Assembly (NCBI GenBank): GCA_023391105.1
Contig: JAEWBO010000011.1
Location: 46,500-110,499 of the forward strand
Source: Bacillota bacterium
GTDB taxonomy: Bacteria; Bacillota; Clostridia; Christensenellales; SZUA-584
Length of the DNA: 64,000 nt
Direction of reading: 5' to 3'
Position 1 is the stretch's first letter. Each line of letters starts with the position of its first letter. The notes below the pieces were generated by a model that was given only the letters and a program-made list of their open reading frames with translations, was not told where the DNA came from and did not search any database. Shown piece by piece: positions 17,771 through 25,640 of the stretch. The position numbers were made by a program, and so were the translations under genes.

Positions 17771-18711
17771 AATGCCTCTCCTTTTCTGTAAAGACGCTCT
17801 GCGGCCAATGCCAGCCCGCAGGCATTATCACTGCACAAATGTTTTTGTGCGAACACGCAGCAAAAATCGTTTTTCGCACACACATTTTTTATATTTTCTC
17901 TGATTATGGTATTACAGATTACGCCGCCTGTAAACAAAAAGCTTTTCAGACCGCTTAAATTTACGGTATTGACCAAGAGCTTGGTTAATGTCATTGATAC
18001 ACAATCGATCACGGCACTGCATACAAGCGCTGCGTCTTCCCCGTCCGAAAGACGTCTTAACGCCTGCGTTTCCGCTCCCGAGAAATTTGCGGACAAGCCT
18101 TCCACGTGCACAGCCAGCTTAGAAGCGCCGGGTGTATACAGCTTTTCCATTTCTGAGCCTGAAGGGAATTTCAGCCCGGCCGCCACGCCCACTCTGTCTA
18201 TCAGTTGACCGCAAGTGATATCAAGGCTGCCGCCCAGCGTCTGAATGTCCGTCACGATGCCGTTCTCGATTGCTATTTTGAGTATATCCAGCGTTCCTCC
18301 AGACACGTGGAAAGCGCCGTAAACTCCGTCATCTATATCGTTACCAAAAAAAGCAGAATAGATATGCCCATGCTGATGAGTCAGCACATACAACGGCACA
18401 CCGGCAGCCGCGGCGACTGCAGCCGCGTGGGAAGCGCCCACGCAAAACACGGGCATGTATGAGCCTTCAACAGGGCATGGCTTCTCGCTATACGCTGCTG
18501 CACATAAATCAGACATTTCGATGCTGCTGAACAAATCACGAAGATTCTTGACATGCGAAAAAACGGCCTCCGACTGTCTCAAGCCACGGCCGCCATGCGG
18601 CACTTCGAGCATTTTTCTTAGATCCAACAGGATTTTGCCTCGGGATACGACTGAAATTGACGTGGTGTATGCACTGGTATCCACGCCAAAAAAAATATCA
18701 GACCGACTCAT
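17767..18711 (-). CDS. TsaD/Kae1-like paralogue (ASKHA fold)
   Basis: A 314-residue protein of the Kae1/TsaD superfamily, distinct from the genuine TsaD at 49372-50370. It keeps GVDTSAYTTSISVV (phosphate-binding loop), VGASHAAAVAAAAGVPLY, the metal-type HQHGH motif in place of the HIEGH seen in TsaD, and the FTGGVICNTIIRENI loop. Clostridia often carry such a copy beside nusB, folD and xseA, commonly labelled O-sialoglycoprotein endopeptidase. Whether it modifies tRNA or does something else is unknown. Confidence 0.75.
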   Translation of the reverse strand: MSRSDIFFGVDTSAYTTSISVVSRGKILLDLRKMLEVPHGGRGLRQSEAVFSHVKNLRDLFSSIEMSDLCAAAYSEKPCPVEGSYMPVFCVGASHAAAVAAAAGVPLYVLTHQHGHIYSAFFGNDIDDGVYGAFHVSGGTLDILKIAIENGIVTDIQTLGGSLDITCGQLIDRVGVAAGLKFPSGSEMEKLYTPGASKLAVHVEGLSANFSGAETQALRRLSDGEDAALVCSAVIDCVSMTLTKLLVNTVNLSGLKSFLFTGGVICNTIIRENIKNVCAKNDFCCVFAQKHLCSDNACGLALAAERLYRKGEAF

Positions 18712-19123
18712 TGGCAGTATCTTTTGCTTCTATAACAGCAGCCAGTACGCCGTTAATAAAGCTAGAAGACTTGTCCGATGCATACCTTTTTGCAAGCTCC
18801 ACACATTCGTTAACTGTGATGCTTTCGTGAATCTCCTCACAGAATTTAATTTCACATACGCCGATTCTCAATATTGACAATTCTACCTTGGCCATATGAG
18901 AAATGTTCCATTTTTTTGAATTCGTTTGTATGATATCGTCCACAGCTTGTCCGTTCGTTGTAAATATATCAATTAGGCGGTTCACATAAGCCCATGCGTT
19001 ATCATTCATACCCTTATCGAAACAATCCCGCATCACGTCCATCGTGGCGGGATTGAACTCTCCGTTAATCGAATATTCGTAAAACAACCGAAATGCGGTG
19101 TCTCTTGCTGATCTTCTACTCAA
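18698..19123 (-). CDS. nusB: Transcription antitermination factor NusB
   Basis: NusB binds boxA RNA with S10 and supports rRNA antitermination. The 141-residue all-helical protein opens SRRSARDTAFRLFYEYSIN and ends FINGVLAAVIEAKD, both family hallmarks. It overlaps the TsaD paralogue by 14 bp and follows the DUF2273 gene by 13 bp. Confidence 0.94.
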   Translation of the reverse strand: MSRRSARDTAFRLFYEYSINGEFNPATMDVMRDCFDKGMNDNAWAYVNRLIDIFTTNGQAVDDIIQTNSKKWNISHMAKVELSILRIGVCEIKFCEEIHESITVNECVELAKRYASDKSSSFINGVLAAVIEAKDTANESV

Positions 19124-19136
19124 ACTGATCCTCCGT

Positions 19137-19364
19137 CTATCTAAAAATGTCTGGTAATATCTTGTCCAAAATTTCTAAAAGTTTTGATCTCAATTTATTT
19201 TTCGTACCGAAAAATGCGCCGATACCGACGCATATCGCTAAAAATAACGTTTTAAAAAAGCCGATAGTGAGTATCAGCACGCCAACGAAGAATCCAATAA
19301 CGATGCCGATCGCTTGGCCCCGATGTGTCTTTATGAACTCTAAGAAACCGTTTGATTCCCGCAC
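19137..19364 (-). CDS. DUF2273 small membrane protein
   Basis: This 75-residue protein has a short N-terminal head, a hydrophobic pair of helices (AIGIVIGFFVGVLILTIGF and TLFLAICVGIGAFFG) and a charged C-terminus, as in DUF2273. It sits between amaP and nusB. In other Firmicutes the DUF2273-AmaP-Asp23 group forms an envelope-stress module at the membrane. Its own function is unknown. Confidence 0.8.
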   Translation of the reverse strand: MRESNGFLEFIKTHRGQAIGIVIGFFVGVLILTIGFFKTLFLAICVGIGAFFGTKNKLRSKLLEILDKILPDIFR

Positions 19365-19909
19365 TATTCCACACGCGCCTTTACAACCTGCGCCGTCCTA
19401 TCGACGAGCAGTATGATTTTACCGACCTCCATGCCGGAAAGCGTCTCAATATGCGCCTTTAAGCTTATTTGAAGGCCTTTAAGCACATCGGGTATGCAGG
19501 TTCCCTCCACAACCATCATCTTCGATGAAAAGTGTGCTTTTCCATCTCTCACCGATACCCGCACATTCACACTTCTAATCGCATTGTTCTCCGCGATATG
19601 CCGGGTTGCCATTTCCTCAAGCGCACTCAGCGTGACATATATGGCACCGCCCTCTGATAATGATATCCTTGCTGACTTTGGTTTGCGTTTGCGAATGCCT
19701 GAAAACATCAGCGCAAGGCTTAATATGGCCAAAGCGATGCAAATGATCGATACAATCCAGATGACCGTTAAGTCTCCATATAGCAGGGACAGCCAATACT
19801 GCGGATATGCGGCATCAATAAGCCCCCATGCGCATCCCAGTGTGATACCCACAACAAAAAGAACCAGCAAGATGTAGAGCGTTAACAAAGCTCTCATAAT
19901 AATTCGCAT
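19364..19909 (-). CDS. amaP: Alkaline shock response membrane anchor protein AmaP
   Basis: AmaP anchors the Asp23 protein to the membrane in Staphylococcus. The 181-residue protein has two N-terminal TM helices (TLYILLVLFVVGITLGCAW and VIWIVSIICIALAILSLALM) and a cytoplasmic domain resembling Asp23. It lies 21 bp after asp23 and touches DUF2273, consistent with one module. Confidence 0.85.
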   Translation of the reverse strand: MRIIMRALLTLYILLVLFVVGITLGCAWGLIDAAYPQYWLSLLYGDLTVIWIVSIICIALAILSLALMFSGIRKRKPKSARISLSEGGAIYVTLSALEEMATRHIAENNAIRSVNVRVSVRDGKAHFSSKMMVVEGTCIPDVLKGLQISLKAHIETLSGMEVGKIILLVDRTAQVVKARVE

Positions 19910-19930
19910 TATCTTTTGTATCCCCCAAAT

Positions 19931-20326
19931 TTAATGCACGCGTTTTGAATCGTCCGTCGTTTCCTTAACAATGCGGACACCCTGAATATGAACGTTAATC
20001 TCAACAGCGCGCAAGCCAGTCATCGTTTCAACTGCTTTTTTTACATTGGTCTGGATTTTCTCACACATTGTTGGAATCTCAACGCCATAATCAACGACCA
20101 CAAACAAGTCAATTGCGCATTCCTCTCGTCCGACTTCCACCTTGACGCCTTTTGTCAGGTTTTTAAGGCCAAGGAGTTCGGCAAGGCCGCCCGAGAAGCC
20201 GCCGCTCATACCGGCAACGCCCTCAATCTCGATCGTCGCGAGTCCCGCTATTGTCGCCACCACATCGTTTGCGAATGAAATGCTGCCGTTCTGTTCTTCG
20301 CGCGTGTTCATATCGTTTGTGCTCAA
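19931..20326 (-). CDS. Asp23/Gls24 family envelope stress protein
   Basis: The protein has the Asp23 pattern: GSISFANDVVATIAGLATIE near the start, then VKVEVGREECAIDLFVVVDYG and a C-terminal VRIV strand. The TTG at 20326 is preferred because GAGGTGA lies six bases upstream; the GTG at 20335 falls inside that site. It heads the operon that leads to nusB and ispA, with a good promoter just upstream. Confidence 0.9.
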   Translation of the reverse strand: MSTNDMNTREEQNGSISFANDVVATIAGLATIEIEGVAGMSGGFSGGLAELLGLKNLTKGVKVEVGREECAIDLFVVVDYGVEIPTMCEKIQTNVKKAVETMTGLRAVEINVHIQGVRIVKETTDDSKRVH

Positions 20327-20354
20327 AAAACTCACCTCTTCAAATAATGCTTAA

Positions 20355-20383
20355 ATTATAACAGATAGGGCAGCGCAATTCAA
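20355..20383 (-). promoter_or_regulatory. Sigma-A promoter upstream of asp23
   Basis: On the minus strand TTGAAT (20378-20383), 17 bp, then TATAAT (20355-20360) with TGT extending the -10. It would drive asp23 through ispA. Confidence 0.8.
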
Positions 20384-20422
20384 TCTGATTACAAAAGACT
20401 TTAACACCTTTCTACAGTTTTG

Positions 20423-20983
20423 TTATTCCTGCAAGATTATCTTAATGTTTTGTGCCGGTTCTCCTGTTTCCTGCCGCACAATCTCAAGCACCTTGGCCGC
20501 GTTTTCCTTTGATATCTGATCCGCTTTGATCACCACATTCACCGAACCCTGCTGAACAGTCACAATCGCGTCATCAAAGCCCGAAGCCATCACAAGCCCT
20601 TCGATCGTCAGCTCTTTTTCCATCCGCTGGACGATCTCGATCTTCTGGTCTTGAGCATCCTGAACCGTCTCTGAGTCGCTGTTCTCATTGGAAATGATGC
20701 TGTCAAGGTACGCGACCTCCGTGTCTCTCACGCTTTCCCTGTTGGCCTTGTAATCCCCGAAGTAATTCTCCGTCGACATCACAGCAAGGTCGTCCGCACT
20801 CATCGCGCCTTCTACTTCCGCACCGACAGGTGGGGCAGCCGCTGCATCCGCAACAGCGTTGGCATCAGCGCCGTTGCCAAGCGCATAGTTCAAATAACCA
20901 ACGCCCGCCAGCAATACGATAAGACCCGCAAGCAATAAGTATCTGCCCGTCTTTTTATTCATTATTCCACTTCCCTTACTCAT
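20423..20983 (-). CDS. spoIIIAH: Stage III sporulation protein AH (SpoIIIAH)
   Basis: SpoIIIAH sits in the mother-cell membrane and forms the channel with forespore SpoIIQ. It has one N-terminal TM (YLLLAGLIVLLAGVGYLNYA), an Ala-rich linker and a C-terminal YscJ/FliF-like ring-building domain (IEGLVMASGFDDAIVTVQQG onward). The 186 residues start at 20983 or at the internal ATG at 20962. It closes the spoIIIA operon. Confidence 0.9.
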   Translation of the reverse strand: MSKGSGIMNKKTGRYLLLAGLIVLLAGVGYLNYALGNGADANAVADAAAAPPVGAEVEGAMSADDLAVMSTENYFGDYKANRESVRDTEVAYLDSIISNENSDSETVQDAQDQKIEIVQRMEKELTIEGLVMASGFDDAIVTVQQGSVNVVIKADQISKENAAKVLEIVRQETGEPAQNIKIILQE

Positions 20984-20992
20984 TATACATAT

Positions 20993-21589
20993 TCACTTCC
21001 TATCCATTTGCATTTTATATACATCAACCTGATCGGGGCTGATGTTTAAAATTGTTTTCACCGCGCTTAACAGACTTAGCTTCACACCGATATCATCCGC
21101 TCCTTCCGCCACCACAATCACGCCTTTGACAGGCGGACTGTTTTCTTTTAACACCAGCGCATTGTTGCCGCTGCTGCCGTTGACTGTAACGACTTCACTT
21201 TGCGAGTTTTCCGATTTTGTCGTGCTGGAACCGCCTTCTCTTTCATCCGTTGTGGTAGATATCTGTGTATCCACGCTGATAGCAGGTACAATTTCCGCGC
21301 TGGATTCGTACGTGATCATCACCTGCACAAGGCCGGCCCCTTCAATTTTAGACAGCGTCTCCTGCAGCTTTTCTTCAACACTGCTCGGTACAGTCTCCGA
21401 AACAGTCGCAGCTTGGCTCACCGGCTCCTGGCTGACCGGGCTTCCTGCAGAGGTGAAATATATTGCCAGTATCACGATGACAACAAGCAATATCGCAAGA
21501 TACTGCAATTTCTTTTTGAAATCCAGCTTTGCAAACCGGGTGATTAGCCCTTGCTTTTTAACCTGTGTTTCTTCATTGACTTGTGTCAT
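20993..21589 (-). CDS. spoIIIAG: Stage III sporulation protein AG (SpoIIIAG)
   Basis: SpoIIIAG forms a large ring in the feeding-tube channel. The 198-residue protein has a basic N-terminus, one TM (LQYLAILLVVIVILAIYFT), and an extracytoplasmic part with a Ser-rich insertion and the C-terminal RBM-like domain (GVIVVAEGADDIGVKLSLLS). It is between spoIIIAF and spoIIIAH. Confidence 0.9.
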   Translation of the reverse strand: MTQVNEETQVKKQGLITRFAKLDFKKKLQYLAILLVVIVILAIYFTSAGSPVSQEPVSQAATVSETVPSSVEEKLQETLSKIEGAGLVQVMITYESSAEIVPAISVDTQISTTTDEREGGSSTTKSENSQSEVVTVNGSSGNNALVLKENSPPVKGVIVVAEGADDIGVKLSLLSAVKTILNISPDQVDVYKMQMDRK

Positions 21590-21609
21590 TTGTCTTAACT
21601 TCCTTTCTA

Positions 21610-21924
21610 TTACTCATTTTTATTTTCATCATCGCCCATATATACCTCATAGAGTTCGTAAATATAATCTTTATAGCGCGCACCGTCATATTCAAAAATC
21701 TCAGCGCCGTCAGCCTCCTTAAACGCTTCGTTTAGCTCACGCTGTACATCCTTACCGCTCAAAAGCGACACCACCGGCGAAAGTATGATAATCGTCACCA
21801 CGATGCCCATCACCACGGACACATATTTTTTGATACCGCTTTCGGGCAGCAGCATGTTCACCACTGCGCTGAACAATATCGCGATTGTCACTGATACGGC
21901 CCAAGTCGTTAAAAAGCTCTCCAT
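21610..21924 (-). CDS. spoIIIAF: Stage III sporulation protein AF (SpoIIIAF)
   Basis: The 104-residue protein has two N-terminal TM helices (VSVTIAILFSAVVNMLLP and SVVMGIVVTIIILSPVVSLL) and a short acidic tail. Bacillus SpoIIIAF is longer, so this form has a reduced soluble domain. It is 3 bp after spoIIIAE. Confidence 0.85.
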   Translation of the reverse strand: MESFLTTWAVSVTIAILFSAVVNMLLPESGIKKYVSVVMGIVVTIIILSPVVSLLSGKDVQRELNEAFKEADGAEIFEYDGARYKDYIYELYEVYMGDDENKNE

Positions 21925-21927
21925 ATC

Positions 21928-23121
21928 TCACCTCAGCATCACGTTGGCGTTGCCCGCCCCGATAATCACCGCAGTGGTGATAAAGAACATAATGGCAGCC
22001 GCCACAACGGCTGCAAAAAGAAGCAGCAGCACGTCTGCCGCATCCTGTGCGAACTTGCCCATTTGGCTGCCAGCCGCGGGCTCTAATACCGCTCCCGCCA
22101 GTTTGAAGAGAAAATAGTGGGCAAGAATCGAAAATACAGGCGTGATCACCACGCCCACAATGATGATGATGCCGGCAATCCCGACAGCATTCTTAATGAG
22201 CAGCGAGCACGATATCAGCACATCCACCGAATCCGAAAACATGCCGCCGATGATCGGTACGAACTTATCAATCGTGTATTTGGCGGTTTTGATGGACAGT
22301 CCGTCAAACGTTGACCCCAGCAGTCCCTGTATCGTGATAATACCCAAGAAAATCGTAAAGCCGATACCGATACCCCATTTAATGACGCTCTTAATCAGCG
22401 CACAGAATCCGCTTAGCTTGATCGATGTTGAAAAGTGATTGATGATCGTAAACACCGTGAGCACAATGATGAGCGGCAGTATGAAGCTTTTAAAGAATAT
22501 GGATACACCCGTGGTTAAAAACACTGTGGCCGGACTCAGTATGGCTGACGATGTGATACCCCCTAAAGCAGTCAGCAGCGCAATGATAAGTGGGAAAAAG
22601 TCGGTCGTAAAGGCTGTCATGTCGGCAACTGTCTGAGTGCCGATGGAAAAAGCGGATACGAGAATCCCAATCGTCATTGTGCCGATGATCACATATTGCG
22701 CCGTCTGCGCCGCTTTGGATACGCCGGAAGAGCCGAATGACGGCTTAAAATGTGTGATGACCGAAAATACGAGCGCCACAACGATGATTTGAACGATGAC
22801 GGGCAAGCACCTTTTTACACCCCCAAAAAGCGATTCAAGAACCATGGAAAACACACTGGTAAAGTCAAGCTCTGCCCCGCCTTCAATCAGCATCGTAAGA
22901 AAGCTTCTTAAGTCGGTGCCGCCTGTGATGGGTCGTAAATCCTGCGCGTATTCGTTATAATAGGACTCAATCTCATGCAGGTCCGCCGTATTGAGCGCAC
23001 GCTCTATATTTTCCGCAATTTCATCCTCGATGGCCTTTTCTACATCGTCGTCTGCGAGCGCCGTTTGCGGCATAAGCAAAACACATATCAGAACAGCCAC
23101 CATCATCCATACTTTTTTCAT
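21928..23121 (-). CDS. spoIIIAE: Stage III sporulation protein AE (SpoIIIAE)
   Basis: A polytopic membrane component of the SpoIIIA-SpoIIQ apparatus. It starts with a signal peptide (VWMMVAVLICVLLMPQTALA) and has several TM helices from about residue 105 onward, including FKSFILPLIIVLTVFTIINH. The 397 residues match the family. It is 3 bp after spoIIIAD. Confidence 0.93.
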   Translation of the reverse strand: MKKVWMMVAVLICVLLMPQTALADDDVEKAIEDEIAENIERALNTADLHEIESYYNEYAQDLRPITGGTDLRSFLTMLIEGGAELDFTSVFSMVLESLFGGVKRCLPVIVQIIVVALVFSVITHFKPSFGSSGVSKAAQTAQYVIIGTMTIGILVSAFSIGTQTVADMTAFTTDFFPLIIALLTALGGITSSAILSPATVFLTTGVSIFFKSFILPLIIVLTVFTIINHFSTSIKLSGFCALIKSVIKWGIGIGFTIFLGIITIQGLLGSTFDGLSIKTAKYTIDKFVPIIGGMFSDSVDVLISCSLLIKNAVGIAGIIIIVGVVITPVFSILAHYFLFKLAGAVLEPAAGSQMGKFAQDAADVLLLLFAAVVAAAIMFFITTAVIIGAGNANVMLR

Positions 23122-23124
23122 ATG

Positions 23125-23511
23125 TTATTCCAGCATCCCTAGCACCATATTCATGAACGAGCTCAATACCGGCAAAGACAGCACCACGATAAACACGCGC
23201 CCCGCAATCTCAACCTTGTTGGCGAGGGAATTTTCTCCTGTATCTTTTAATATCTGCACGGCAAACTCGCAAATATATGCAATGCCGATAATCTTAAGAA
23301 CCACCGTTATGCTCTCATACGGTATATTGTATTTGTTAACGAGATCCTTCATATAATCGATGGCAATCACAATGTAATCAAGCACATAGATGAATATGAT
23401 CAGTCCCGCGATAATGCTCACCTGAAGGGCAATTTCAGGTTGCTTTTGCTTGATGGTGACAACAAGCACACCGGCCACGATTCCGATTAAAACAATACGT
23501 ACAATCTCCAT
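23125..23511 (-). CDS. spoIIIAD: Stage III sporulation protein AD (SpoIIIAD)
   Basis: A 128-residue integral membrane protein with about four TM segments, including IVLIGIVAGVLVVTI and AGLIIFIYVLDYIVI. The sequence IAYICEFAVQILKDTGENSL is typical of the family. It lies between spoIIIAC and spoIIIAE, spaced by 2-3 bp. Confidence 0.92.
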   Translation of the reverse strand: MEIVRIVLIGIVAGVLVVTIKQKQPEIALQVSIIAGLIIFIYVLDYIVIAIDYMKDLVNKYNIPYESITVVLKIIGIAYICEFAVQILKDTGENSLANKVEIAGRVFIVVLSLPVLSSFMNMVLGMLE

Positions 23512-23513
23512 GG

Positions 23514-23711
23514 CTAATACAAATTGAAAATTCGTTTGACGCTTTCAAACAAATTGCTCACAAGATCAACAACCATGAGCAGCACAATGATAAGCCCCGC
23601 TATGGTGACCATTGTGGCAATTTCTTCTCGATCCGCTTTTTTTAGCAGCTGATTGAGCACGGCCACCAATATACCGATCGCGGCGATTCTGAATATGAGA
23701 TCGATATCCAA
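23514..23711 (-). CDS. spoIIIAC: Stage III sporulation protein AC (SpoIIIAC)
   Basis: A 65-residue membrane protein with two TM helices (IAAIGILVAVLNQLLKKAD and TMVTIAGLIIVLLMVVDLV), the usual SpoIIIAC size. It resembles the second half of SpoIIIAD. It sits between spoIIIAB and spoIIIAD. Confidence 0.93.
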   Translation of the reverse strand: MDIDLIFRIAAIGILVAVLNQLLKKADREEIATMVTIAGLIIVLLMVVDLVSNLFESVKRIFNLY

Positions 23712-23727
23712 TTTTGTTATCCTCCTT

Positions 23728-24237
23728 CTATATCACCAGCAGCGCAATCATCAGCCCTGCCAGCACACCAGCTGTATTATAAAGCTTGCACTTTTTGATC
23801 TTCTCAGTCTCTAGAGTTGTCAAATATTCTGACAGCCTTTTCAAATAAAGCTCCGCTTGCTTCTCACTCGGATTTTTGCAGAGCGCTTCAATGGCATCGC
23901 CGCCTTCGAGAAAAATTTGAATATCTTCCTTAATCAGAAAACTAAAATCAGCTTTTGAACGCGCAAAGCTTTTTTCCCAAATTTGCGTGAACGATGCCTG
24001 CGGCATCTTTTTGAGGACAGCTGCGCAGCGATCAAACATCGGACTGATGCGCCCGCTTCGGCAGGATAGCAATGCTTTATACAGTTCAAGATTTAAACCA
24101 ACCACTTTATCCGACAGATGCGTAAACGCCAGTTGATATTCCCGGATAAAGTTAAGCCGGTCCGACGTTCTTCCTGCAAGCATCCGACCCATTGCCGTGC
24201 TGATGATCACGATGACGATACATAAAATGAGATTCAT
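23728..24237 (-). CDS. spoIIIAB: Stage III sporulation protein AB (SpoIIIAB)
   Basis: A GspF-like membrane protein of the spoIIIA complex. The 169 residues have an N-terminal TM (LILCIVIVIISTAMGRMLAG), a helical cytoplasmic body and a C-terminal hydrophobic segment (TAGVLAGLMIALLVI). Its start overlaps spoIIIAA by 4 bp. Confidence 0.9.
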   Translation of the reverse strand: MNLILCIVIVIISTAMGRMLAGRTSDRLNFIREYQLAFTHLSDKVVGLNLELYKALLSCRSGRISPMFDRCAAVLKKMPQASFTQIWEKSFARSKADFSFLIKEDIQIFLEGGDAIEALCKNPSEKQAELYLKRLSEYLTTLETEKIKKCKLYNTAGVLAGLMIALLVI

Positions 24238-25220
24238 AACACCTCCGAAGCGATCAGCTTAAAAGGATTTTCCAGGCACTCTTGTCCCATGCGATCATGA
24301 ATTTGTGACACTGTGATTCGTCCTAGTGCTGCTGACAACACCACATATGCGTCAAACATCCTCTCTTCGCATATTTTCTTGAAAAAAAGCTTGTTTTGCA
24401 GGCTTTCAAAATCAGGCGCGTGCGCTGTAGAAACCATGACCACACCGCTGTTCGCCACTTCTCTTAGCGCTTCGAGATCGTCGCTCTTGCCGATCTCGTC
24501 TGTGACGATCACATCGGGCGACAAAGACCGCAGCGCCATGAATACGCCCGTATGCTTAAGCACGCCGGATATCACATCCGTCTCGCGCCCCACATCGAAC
24601 AACGGCCTGCCGTATACGCTCGCCGCAAGCTCTTGACGTTCATCCACCACTGTCACGCGCGACGGCTTTATGTTTACCCCGCTTCCCGCACACCGTGCAA
24701 TATCTCTGACCAATGTCGTCTTCCCAAGCCTTGGAGGAGATATAATTAGCATGCTTTGCAGATATCCATCTTTAGAGACATAAGGGAGCAATCCTGCCGC
24801 GATTCCTTTGGCCTCGCACGGAATACGGAAATTGATGCCGCTGACGGTTTTATAAGTGCGCAGGCTGCCGCCTGCCATCAGCGCGCTGCCCGCAAGCCCT
24901 GCCCTGATGCCGCTGGGGAGTGTCAGAAAGCCAAGACGAATCTCATCTTCATACGCATAGGGGGATTGCCCCGTTAGCGCATTGAACGTCTGCTCCACAT
25001 CGTCTTCAGACACAAAAAGACCGTTCGAATCCGAAAGGCCGCCGTCAGCGCTGACGCAGTACCCCTTGTCACATGAGTAGACCATAAGGGGGCGCATGGT
25101 TCTCAAACGTATTTCTTCTATTGCCGATGCGATGGTCGTATCCATTGCCGCAAGTGCCGTAAAAATGGCCTGCGGCAGATACTTTTTTAATGCACCGCTC
25201 CACGCTATCTTTCGTTCCAT
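24234..25220 (-). CDS. spoIIIAA: Stage III sporulation protein AA, ATPase (SpoIIIAA)
   Basis: A secretion-ATPase-like protein thought to power the SpoIIIA channel. The P-loop reads SPPRLGKTTLVRDIAR; the first glycine of the usual GPPxxGKTT is serine here. The Walker B region is DVIVTDEIGKSDD. The 328 residues are near family length. The ATG at 25220 has no clear SD and follows an in-frame TGA by one codon. A possible sigma-E-like pair (GAATATA, 14 bp, CACATGTT) is upstream but weak. Confidence 0.92.
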   Translation of the reverse strand: MERKIAWSGALKKYLPQAIFTALAAMDTTIASAIEEIRLRTMRPLMVYSCDKGYCVSADGGLSDSNGLFVSEDDVEQTFNALTGQSPYAYEDEIRLGFLTLPSGIRAGLAGSALMAGGSLRTYKTVSGINFRIPCEAKGIAAGLLPYVSKDGYLQSMLIISPPRLGKTTLVRDIARCAGSGVNIKPSRVTVVDERQELAASVYGRPLFDVGRETDVISGVLKHTGVFMALRSLSPDVIVTDEIGKSDDLEALREVANSGVVMVSTAHAPDFESLQNKLFFKKICEERMFDAYVVLSAALGRITVSQIHDRMGQECLENPFKLIASEVL

Positions 25221-25336
25221 GGTTCATGTATATGAGCAAGTGTATTTGAACATGTGTGGTTTTTTATTTATATATTCAGTGGATTTTATATCGGTTGATT
25301 AAAGACATGCTTTGGTCATATGCTTATTGACTCAAT

Positions 25337-25428
25337 AGATTCTTCATCTGCTCACGCAGATTCAGAATGACACCCGAAACTGCCTTCTCGCAGCTACTAA
25401 AGCCATACTGAACCGAAGGTGAAGCATC
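25337..25428. repeat. Two inverted decayed copies of a dispersed repeat
   Basis: In the 417-base gap between spoIIIAA and glpK (25221-25637), AGATTCTTCATCTGCTCACG plus CAGATTCAGAATGACAC (from 25337) and the reverse complement of GATGCTTCACCTTCGGTTCA plus GTATGGC (25402-25428) share the pattern gAT-CTTC-TTCAgaaTGac. They look like relics of a repeat family spread in many Firmicutes genomes. The rest of the gap holds a terminator and an A/T-rich tandem repeat; no gene was recognised. Confidence 0.4.
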
Positions 25429-25520
25429 TGTAATCGGTAAAATGAAATTGCTTTGCATGGCTCTTCACCTTGCTGGCGCAGGGGGATCAATAACGAGTGC
25501 CTTCTTTTTAGACACAAGAA

Positions 25521-25552
25521 AAGCGGCATTGCACAAAAGGCAATTACCGCTT
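25521..25552 (-). terminator. Rho-independent terminator after glpK
   Basis: Nested arms AAGCGG / CCGCTT and ATTGC / GCAAT enclose a 7-base loop. On the minus strand the stem is followed by TTCTTGTG. It lies about 85 bp past the glpK stop. Confidence 0.6.
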
Positions 25553-25573
25553 CCCAGGCTGTCAACCGAAGCC

Positions 25574-25640
25574 TTAATTTCATAATTCATAATTCTTAAT
25601 TCATAATTCTTAATTCTTAATTGTTAATTGCTAATTGCTA
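25574..25640. repeat. A/T-rich short tandem repeat at the glpK 3' end
   Basis: Imperfect tandem copies of a 7-8-base unit (AATTCAT, AATTCTT, AATTGTT, AATTGCT) run to the last codons of glpK. Such low-complexity runs often mark intergenic ends. No gene or site was recognised in it. Confidence 0.75.

Noticed and set aside
25362..25583. An open frame between spoIIIAA and glpK
   Set aside because: It covers decayed repeats and the terminator and has no ribosome site.
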